Part shown: piece by piece, positions 58,466-64,000 of the stretch | How positions within the stretch are numbered: the first letter of the stretch is position 1 | How the letters are laid out: every line of letters starts with the position of its first letter | Assembly: GCA_041583495.1 (NCBI GenBank) | Contig: JBFHFS010000022.1 | Span: forward strand, 15,087-79,086 | Source: JBFHFS01 sp041583495 | GTDB lineage: Bacteria > Bacteroidota > Bacteroidia > Bacteroidales > Marinilabiliaceae | Reading direction: 5' to 3' | Length of the DNA stretch: 64,000 bases | Program-made: the position numbers and the translations under genes | The notes under the pieces: model-generated | Told to the model about the DNA's origin: nothing | The model's database searches: none | Seen by the model: only the letters and a program-made list of their open reading frames with translations

Positions 58466-61400
58466 TTATCTTAAAAGGGTGACGTCTCCCGCTCGTGTGG
58501 TGGTGTGTCCGTTGCTGAATTTGGCCTTCACCCGCCAAATGTATACCCCCTGGGGACACAATTTGTTTTTATAATATCCATCCCATCCTTTTTCGGTATC
58601 ATGGCTTTGAAACAGAATCTCGCCCCACCGTGAAAATATCTGAAGTTCGTATTCTACAATGCCCTTTTGTACAGAAGGATAGAATACATGATTTGAGCGG
58701 TCGCCAAAATCATACTGTCCATCCGAGGGGCCATCCGGGTTGGGCGTGAAGGCATTGGGAAAGGACATCTCCCCGCCTTGCTCGGCTTTGACGGCACCGA
58801 GTTTTGTGACTTCATCCTTGCAACCCTGTTCGTTTTCTACACTGAGGGTTACATCATACAACCCGGGAGTGGTATAGAGGTGGCTGGGGATATACTCCGT
58901 GGAGGTCGTTCCGTCACCAAAATCCCAGTCGTACTTAATCGCCCCTATGGAACTGTTTCTGAACACTACTTCATCGTCCGGAACAAATATCAGGGTGGGT
59001 ACTGCTTCAAAAAGAGCGGTGGGAATATCGTATACAAATATGGTGACATCTTCGGCCGAAGAGGTGCCCCCGGGACCTGTGGCAGTGAGCTTTACCGTGT
59101 AAAGCCCGGGGATTTGGTAGGTGTGGGAAGGCGTTTTTTTCCCGGAAATCTGACCGTCGCCAAAATCCCATAAATAGGAGGTAGCGTCCAGGGTGTTGTT
59201 TTCGAAATCTACCGTTAAGGGGGGGCAGCCCTCGGCGTCCTGTCCATAGTCGATAAGGGGCAGCATGGGGGTGATCTCAATGGTCTTGCTCAGCTGGGAA
59301 CTGCATTGATCGCTAAAAGCCTCCAGGGTGATGTCGTAGGTGCCCGAAAGAAGGTAGGTGTGCGTGGCCGGATCGGCCTCGTCGCTGAAGGACCCGTCAC
59401 CAAAGGTCCAGCGGTAATTCCAGTTGCCTGCCGTGTTGTTTGTGAGGGTCACCGTGCTCTCGGGCATATTCAGAAGAAGAGGAGAGGGGGTGAAGTCGGG
59501 CGTGGGAACGGGAAATACCTTTACGGTTGTTGTGGTTGTTCTTACGCATCCAAGTGAGGTGGTGCCGGTTACAGTCACCTCAAAAGTGGCATCATTGGGC
59601 CCGGGGTTCTCAAAGAGATGGGTTATTTGGTAAGTCCCGGTGGCACTTTCCCCGTCCCCGAAGTCCCATTGGTAATCGCGGAACCCGGGATCGGCCACGA
59701 GGGTTACCTCCAAAGCCGAACAGCCTTCCGAAGGGGTTGCCTTGAGCGTGAGATCCCGTCCGGGGAAAACCGAGAGGAAAAGATTGGTTGTATCGGTGCA
59801 GGCATATAGGTTGGTAGCTGTTAGCTTAACCGGGAAGGACTGGACGTAGTTTTCGGGGTTTATAAAAGTGTGAACAGGCTCAAAATCCGTTGATTCGGGA
59901 GTGCCGTCCCCAAAATTCCAGAGGTAGCTGTTTCCGCCTATGGAGGTATTGGTAAAGCTGGTCTCCAGAGGTGTGCAGCCCGATAAGGGGTCGGCGGTCA
60001 TGCGTGCCTGAGGTGAGGGATTGGTGGTTACATCTATACTTAGAGTGTCGTTGCAAAAGTTGCTGTTGCGGGCAATGAGTGTGATGTGGCTGGTTTTTGG
60101 GGTGGACGTGTTGTTTTCAAATATATGGGTCGGATGCTGGGCACTGCTGGTGGCTCCGTCTCCAAAATCCCATCGGTAAGAATCTGCATTGACCGATTCA
60201 TTGGTGAAGGGAATCTCCATGGGCGAACAACCCTCCGTTGTTATGGGCGTTATTAGGGCCTCCGCCTGTGGTTTGAAATCGATGGTTTGGTCGGCAGTAC
60301 CCGTGCAAAGGTCAGCGTTTTGCTCGCTCCACCTGAAGGTATAGATCCCTGTCTGATCAACCGATACCTCTGTGCCGGGATTGGAAGCATCTGTAAAAGT
60401 GCTGTTTCCCGGGCCGGACACAACCGACCAGGTGCCGGTGCCCAGATCGGGTATCGCCTCCAGGGGAGTGGTGGTGCCGCAAACAACTTTGTCGTCGCCC
60501 GTTGTGGGAGAGGGTACCCGGGAGAAGCGAATGGTGGTTTCGTCGGTTTGGCTGCAGCCATTCAGGGTTTGTTCCCACATCAGCTGATACTCTCCATAAT
60601 CGTCGGCAGTAATTTGGGCATCTGCCCGGGAGGCGTCATTAAAGGTTAGGGTTCCCGGTCCGGTGAGAACCTGCCATTGACCCGCGGCAGAGGGGATTAC
60701 ATTTCCCGAAAGGATGGTTGTGTTGCCGCAGACTAATTGGTCGGGGCCCGCTGCTGCTAAAGGTTGCTCTTTTACCTGAATGGTGATGTCGGCCTGGTTC
60801 GAACACCCCATGTCATCGGTAACCTGGTAGGTCAAAATAACGGAGCCGGGATCCAACGAAGTGAAGGTAGGTTGTTCGACATCGGTGGCGGAGAGTTTAT
60901 CGGTGGCTGTCCCGCTCCAGACATGGCTGATGTAGGTGCCTGTACCTCCGTTGACCACCGGTGTTAGCTGGATAGAGCTGCCTGCGCAGACCTCCACTGT
61001 ATTTGGCGTAAACGAAACAGTAATGGGTTCTACGGTGATGGTTATGCTGGCCTGGTCGGTACATCCTGTGAGGTCGGTGACCTCAAGTGTGAGGTCGTAG
61101 GTCCCCTCGGTGAGGGTGGAGAATTGAGGATTGCTGATGTCCGTCGCACTAAGTGGGGCCGTATCGCCGCTCCAAACGATGGAATAGGGAGGTGTGCCCC
61201 CGGTGAGGTTGGCGGTTAGTGTTTGGGTGATTCCCGGGCAAAGCGTGAGGGCCGCACCGGCGGCAATGGTTGCCTTGGGCGAATTCTTTACTTCTATGTT
61301 TAGAGAGCCGGATGCCGAGCAACCATTTGGGTCGGTTACGTCGTAGGTTATCAGATGGGTACCTTCACCCGCTTCATTGGGGTCGAAGAGTCCTGTGGCA

Positions 61401-62374
61401 GGATCCACGCCCGTGCCCGACCATGAGCCTCCGATGGTGGCTGGTGATAGCAATACGGGATCTGAGTTTTCGCAAAATGGCCCCACAGGCGTAATCGTCC
61501 CGTCGGGTAGGGCCACGATGAGTGCCATGGCCGTGGTTTCGATGGGTGGGTTATCGCCATTTACCGCATCCGCCGGAGGGCCTGGAATGTTGGGGTCATC
61601 ATAGGGGTTGCAGGTGTTCCAGTTTCGGAGGGTGACTTCAAAAAAGTCGCCTACATTGTACCCCAGTGGGATGTAGATGGATTCGGAGAGCGAAGGGGGT
61701 GGCTCGGGGGCCAGAATCGGTGCGGAATAATAGTCTATAGGAGAGGTATAGGGCCACGGGTATTGTACGCCATTGACTTGTGCGGTGGTGATGGTGGTGC
61801 TGCCGGTTCCATAAACCCATTGGGTCCAGCGGTTTCTGGTGTTGGGATTGTCCGTCTCCAGAGGTGGCGTACAATTCCATTGGCTGGCGTCGGTGAACTG
61901 GATCGTCCCATCGTTTCCCAGACAAATGGGAAATACGAGAGGGTTGATGTTTAACTGGCCGCCATTCTCATCATCCACATCCCAAACGGTTACCAGCTGT
62001 GTTTGTACGGAACTTGGGCAGGCTACTCCGTCTACCATCAGCATGGTGCGTGGTTCGTAGTTGCATTGATCGCCTCCTTTAGGGTAAACATGAGAGGCTG
62101 TAACCTGCCAGTTGTTGGGCTCATACTCAGTGGCTGTATGCACCTCTGTTGAAGTGCCGTCGCCCCAATCGATAAATATGCTTACATTGTTGGTTCCGCC
62201 ATCGTCTACCCCCCTGTAGGTCACGGTCCAAACGGCCGTAACAGGTGCACAAAGCTTATCGGGTTGCATGTCATTGGCCGATGAGGTGTAGTTACAGCTT
62301 TGCGAATAGGCGTTTGAAAGGGCGAAGATCCAAAGGATGGTGATTAGAGATATTATATTTCCAGTTCTGCTCAT
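58466..62374 (-). CDS. Giant poly-PKD surface protein with T9SS type B domain
   Basis: About 1302 residues from ATG 62374 (MSRTGNIISLITILW...NAYSQ leader). The N-terminal portion has a PKD-like unit (FIDWGDGTSTEVH) and a segment with LNINPLVFPICLGNDG. Then come two SprB-type Ig repeats (CTDQASITITV, CSNQADITIQV), two Trp/Gly repeats (GPDQLVCGNTT, DDKVVCGTTT) and six PKD domains, each with a W.FGDG signature (SYRWDFGDG, SYLWNFGDG, DYQWDFGDG, NYRWTFGDG, SYLWDFGDG, KYDWDFGDG). The end is a type B sorting domain (FPNAFTPNPDGPSDGQ ... IFSRWGEILF ... GVYIWRVKAKF). It is a likely adhesin or gliding/matrix protein. Confidence 0.9.
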   Translation of the reverse strand: MSRTGNIISLITILWIFALSNAYSQSCNYTSSANDMQPDKLCAPVTAVWTVTYRGVDDGGTNNVSIFIDWGDGTSTEVHTATEYEPNNWQVTASHVYPKGGDQCNYEPRTMLMVDGVACPSSVQTQLVTVWDVDDENGGQLNINPLVFPICLGNDGTIQFTDASQWNCTPPLETDNPNTRNRWTQWVYGTGSTTITTAQVNGVQYPWPYTSPIDYYSAPILAPEPPPSLSESIYIPLGYNVGDFFEVTLRNWNTCNPYDDPNIPGPPADAVNGDNPPIETTAMALIVALPDGTITPVGPFCENSDPVLLSPATIGGSWSGTGVDPATGLFDPNEAGEGTHLITYDVTDPNGCSASGSLNIEVKNSPKATIAAGAALTLCPGITQTLTANLTGGTPPYSIVWSGDTAPLSATDISNPQFSTLTEGTYDLTLEVTDLTGCTDQASITITVEPITVSFTPNTVEVCAGSSIQLTPVVNGGTGTYISHVWSGTATDKLSATDVEQPTFTSLDPGSVILTYQVTDDMGCSNQADITIQVKEQPLAAAGPDQLVCGNTTILSGNVIPSAAGQWQVLTGPGTLTFNDASRADAQITADDYGEYQLMWEQTLNGCSQTDETTIRFSRVPSPTTGDDKVVCGTTTPLEAIPDLGTGTWSVVSGPGNSTFTDASNPGTEVSVDQTGIYTFRWSEQNADLCTGTADQTIDFKPQAEALITPITTEGCSPMEIPFTNESVNADSYRWDFGDGATSSAQHPTHIFENNTSTPKTSHITLIARNSNFCNDTLSIDVTTNPSPQARMTADPLSGCTPLETSFTNTSIGGNSYLWNFGDGTPESTDFEPVHTFINPENYVQSFPVKLTATNLYACTDTTNLFLSVFPGRDLTLKATPSEGCSALEVTLVADPGFRDYQWDFGDGESATGTYQITHLFENPGPNDATFEVTVTGTTSLGCVRTTTTTVKVFPVPTPDFTPSPLLLNMPESTVTLTNNTAGNWNYRWTFGDGSFSDEADPATHTYLLSGTYDITLEAFSDQCSSQLSKTIEITPMLPLIDYGQDAEGCPPLTVDFENNTLDATSYLWDFGDGQISGKKTPSHTYQIPGLYTVKLTATGPGGTSSAEDVTIFVYDIPTALFEAVPTLIFVPDDEVVFRNSSIGAIKYDWDFGDGTTSTEYIPSHLYTTPGLYDVTLSVENEQGCKDEVTKLGAVKAEQGGEMSFPNAFTPNPDGPSDGQYDFGDRSNHVFYPSVQKGIVEYELQIFSRWGEILFQSHDTEKGWDGYYKNKLCPQGVYIWRVKAKFSNGHTTTRAGDVTLLR

Positions 62375-62662
62375 GGTTGTCAATTGTCCGCTTTCTAGCT
62401 TTATTTTCTTTGCACATTCTGGCATTTTGTTGTCCCACACAGGGAAATGCCAAAACAAGAATCTTCTGGCAGGTGAGATTCATCATTTTTTTAGAATCCT
62501 GTTATTGCAATTTTTACGAGGGCGAATTCATTTTGTTTTGACAAATGCCCATTATTTTTTGATAAAGAATCTTTTTAGGGCATTTAAGGGGTCTGTCCAC
62601 TTGTGACTGAATTCTGAGGAAGGCCCAAAAGGAGGCGTTTTTTCATTTGTAAACCAAAGAGT

Positions 62663-63574
62663 ATGATAAACAAGGTAATTGCTTCTTTGCTGCCTTACAT
62701 GCCTAAAAAGTTTGTTTGGCTTTTTTCGCGCCGGTATATTGCCGGTGAAACATTGGAGGAGGCCATTGAGACTTCCCGAAAGCTTGGACAGGAGGGGATA
62801 GAGGTGACTGTTGACGTATTGGGGGAGTACATCACCACAATGGAGCAGGCCAATGAAAATAAAGTGATTTACTTTTCAGTGATCGAACGTTTCGAAAAGG
62901 AAGGAATCGCCGCGACCTATTCTCTCAAGCCAACAAGTTTTGGCTTGCTGATCGATCCGGAGCTCTGCTTTGAATATGTTCGGGAGGTTGTTGAAAAGGC
63001 CGGTAGCTTTGGTTCATTTGTGCGTATCGACATGGAGGATTCCGGATGTGTGGATGCTGAAATTGAACTTTTCCAAAGAATTCATGATCTGATGCCCAGG
63101 AATGTTGGACTGGTATTTCAGGCCTATTTGAAGCGGACGCCTGCCGATTTGGAAAAGTTAGTAAAACGGCATACCCCCCAAACGCCGATAAATATCAGAC
63201 TTTGCAAGGGGATATATGTGGAACCCCCTGAAATTGCCATTCAGAGTCGGGCCGGGGTGAATAAGCAGTATATGGAGTTGCTTGACTTCCTGCTTAGGAA
63301 GAAGGTCTATGTGGGTATCGCTACCCATGACCAGGAATTGGTTACCGGCGCTCTGCAACTCATCGAATGCAACAAGCTTACGAAAGACGAATATGAGTTC
63401 CAGATGTTGTATGGGGTCACCCCTGATCTCCGAACAAAAATTATTGGTCTGGGGCACCGAATGCGGGTGTATGTGCCTTTTGGAGAACACTGGTTTGGTT
63501 ATTCAACCCGGCGGCTGAAAGAAAATCCCCATATGGCCTGGCTTATAATTAAGGCTTTGTTTGTGCGGGGTTAA
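62663..63574 (+). CDS. Proline dehydrogenase (monofunctional, FAD-dependent)
   Basis: A 303-residue TIM-barrel flavoenzyme of the PutB type. Diagnostic text: FVRIDMEDSG, LVFQAYLKRTPAD, NIRLCKGIYVEPPEIA, ATHDQELV, YEFQMLYGV and RVYVPFGEHWFGYSTRRLKENP, which include the FAD and proline-binding residues. It oxidises proline to pyrroline-5-carboxylate and passes electrons to the quinone pool at the inner membrane. A separate P5C dehydrogenase would be needed for glutamate formation and is not in the window. It is monocistronic here. Confidence 0.95.
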   Translation: MINKVIASLLPYMPKKFVWLFSRRYIAGETLEEAIETSRKLGQEGIEVTVDVLGEYITTMEQANENKVIYFSVIERFEKEGIAATYSLKPTSFGLLIDPELCFEYVREVVEKAGSFGSFVRIDMEDSGCVDAEIELFQRIHDLMPRNVGLVFQAYLKRTPADLEKLVKRHTPQTPINIRLCKGIYVEPPEIAIQSRAGVNKQYMELLDFLLRKKVYVGIATHDQELVTGALQLIECNKLTKDEYEFQMLYGVTPDLRTKIIGLGHRMRVYVPFGEHWFGYSTRRLKENPHMAWLIIKALFVRG

Positions 63575-63639
63575 AATTATTTTTTTTTTAATCTCTGGTG
63601 TCCGATCAAAACTTAGGACTACTCTGTAAGGTGCATCGC

Positions 63640-63653
63640 CATATGGCCATATG
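63640..63653. repeat. Perfect 14-bp palindrome
   Basis: CATATGGCCATATG reads the same on both strands. It could be a dimeric-protein binding site; no gene start lies close downstream within the window. Confidence 0.6.
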
Positions 63654-63687
63654 TGTTTGAAGTATATCTGGGCCAGGAATCCACGTT

Positions 63688-63854
63688 CATGTAAAAGCGC
63701 TAAAAAAAATCAGAAATCGAAGCGTGAAAAAGAAAAGCTGTTTGATCCCGATTTTAGTTTTGTAGGTTTTTGGGTTCTACCAAAAACCACAAAAACTGAG
63801 CTCGGGAGAGTTCTTTTCTTTTAGCGAAGAGTACTGATTTTTAGCTTTTTCATG
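63688..63854. repeat. Large imperfect palindrome (hairpin element)
   Basis: The left half (63688 on) and the reverse complement of the right half align along most of their length: CATG at both ends, GCTAAAAA.TCAG (left with an AAA bulge), an AAAAGAAAAG block, TCCCGA/CCCGAG, AGTTTT and a perfect 9-bp core GGTTTTTGG / CCAAAAACC around a 6-nt loop (centre about 63771). It has no coding potential. It resembles a miniature inverted-repeat element or a structured RNA; which of these cannot be decided from one copy. Confidence 0.7.
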
Positions 63855-63868
63855 TCAGTGGCGGCATT

Positions 63869-64000
63869 TTAATAGAATTGAATTTTGCTATGCTCGGCAT
63901 TGTTGCAAACAAGTTTGCACACTGCTCTCACCAGTCGCAAAATTTTTGTTTCGTTTTTGCTGCTGTAGGCAAAAATGAAAAGCCCGTCGGCTTGAGACGA
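63869..64000 (-). CDS. Possible C-terminal tail of an unknown protein (cut by window edge)
   Basis: On the minus strand a frame is open from base 64000 for 43 codons (containing GLFIFAYSS and RLVRAVCKLVCNN) and ends at TAA 63871-63869. The residue mix is protein-like but no family is recognised, and a chance frame of this length is possible. Only the neighbouring sequence could settle it. Confidence 0.2.
   Translation of the reverse strand, partial: SSQADGLFIFAYSSKNETKILRLVRAVCKLVCNNAEHSKIQFY

Larger units (their letters stand above)
63575..64000. other. Right-edge intergenic region with palindromes
   Basis: No confident gene. It holds a 14-bp perfect palindrome (63640-63653), the 167-bp imperfect palindrome (63688-63854) and a short minus-strand open frame running off the edge (63869-64000). 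Confidence 0.6.

Overview
The window comes from a Bacteroidota chromosome, most likely a marine or anaerobic-sediment member of the Bacteroidales/Marinilabiliales type. The evidence is: type IX secretion (T9SS) C-terminal sorting domains of both type A and type B, a PorP/SprF-family protein, family-restricted proteins (DUF4290, DUF4491 and DUF4412 types), Bacteroidota-style -7 boxes (TAnnTTTG) with weak Shine-Dalgarno sequences, and a sulfatase-rich glycan locus. Lineage is inferred, because there is no rRNA gene in the window. No tRNA, CRISPR array, intact insertion sequence or prophage was recognised.

Region 1 (1-12.2 kb, plus strand) is a glycan/glycoprotein degradation locus. After the cut-off tail of an unknown protein come a lipoprotein zinc metallopeptidase (HELAH...E), a GH29 fucosidase, a sulfatase, a second lipoprotein metallopeptidase (HESVH...E), a GH27 alpha-galactosidase, a second sulfatase and a GH109-type Gfo/Idh/MocA glycosidase. 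Fucosidase, alpha-galactosidase and alpha-GalNAcase activities together with sulfatases and gluzincin peptidases fit the removal of terminal sugars from sulfated O-glycoproteins (mucin-like material). A strong terminator closes the locus at 12.2 kb. A further GH29 fucosidase lies alone at 50.3-52.5 kb.

Region 2 (12.6-23.3 kb) holds secreted or surface proteins of mostly unknown role: a lipoprotein, an ELWxxDGT-repeat T9SS protein, a sulfatase N-terminal fossil next to a heptamer repeat, an MFS exporter, a DUF4412-like protein, and two tandem paralogous beta-helix T9SS proteins. It ends in about 340 bp of polypyrimidine repeat.

Region 3 (23.3-27.4 kb, minus strand) looks like a sulfur-oxyanion respiration module: an octahaem cytochrome c of the tetrathionate-reductase type, a cytochrome b, a YeeE/YedE transporter half, and a YeeE/YedE half fused to a rhodanese domain that lacks its catalytic cysteine.

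Region 4 (28.7-41.1 kb, minus strand) is a long anabolic run, trpEGDCFBA - purU - tlpA-like - hisHAF(IE) - HD phosphohydrolase - C_GCAxxG_C_C protein. In front of trpE sits a complete-looking attenuator, not previously called as a gene: a Bacteroidota promoter, a 20-residue leader peptide with three consecutive Trp codons, and a strong intrinsic terminator 32 nt before trpE.

Region 5 (41.2-64 kb) carries housekeeping and stress genes: two DUF4491 proteins, oxyR, dnaJ, grpE, a cysteine-less thioredoxin-fold protein, murA with Asp in place of the fosfomycin-target Cys, a DUF4290 gene, a UvrD/PcrA helicase, a NYN-nuclease/cold-shock fusion, a nitroreductase, sodB and proline dehydrogenase. Mixed in are T9SS type B surface proteins, including a 1302-residue poly-PKD protein beside a PorP/SprF gene. 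The right edge contains a striking 167-bp imperfect palindrome (63688-63854).
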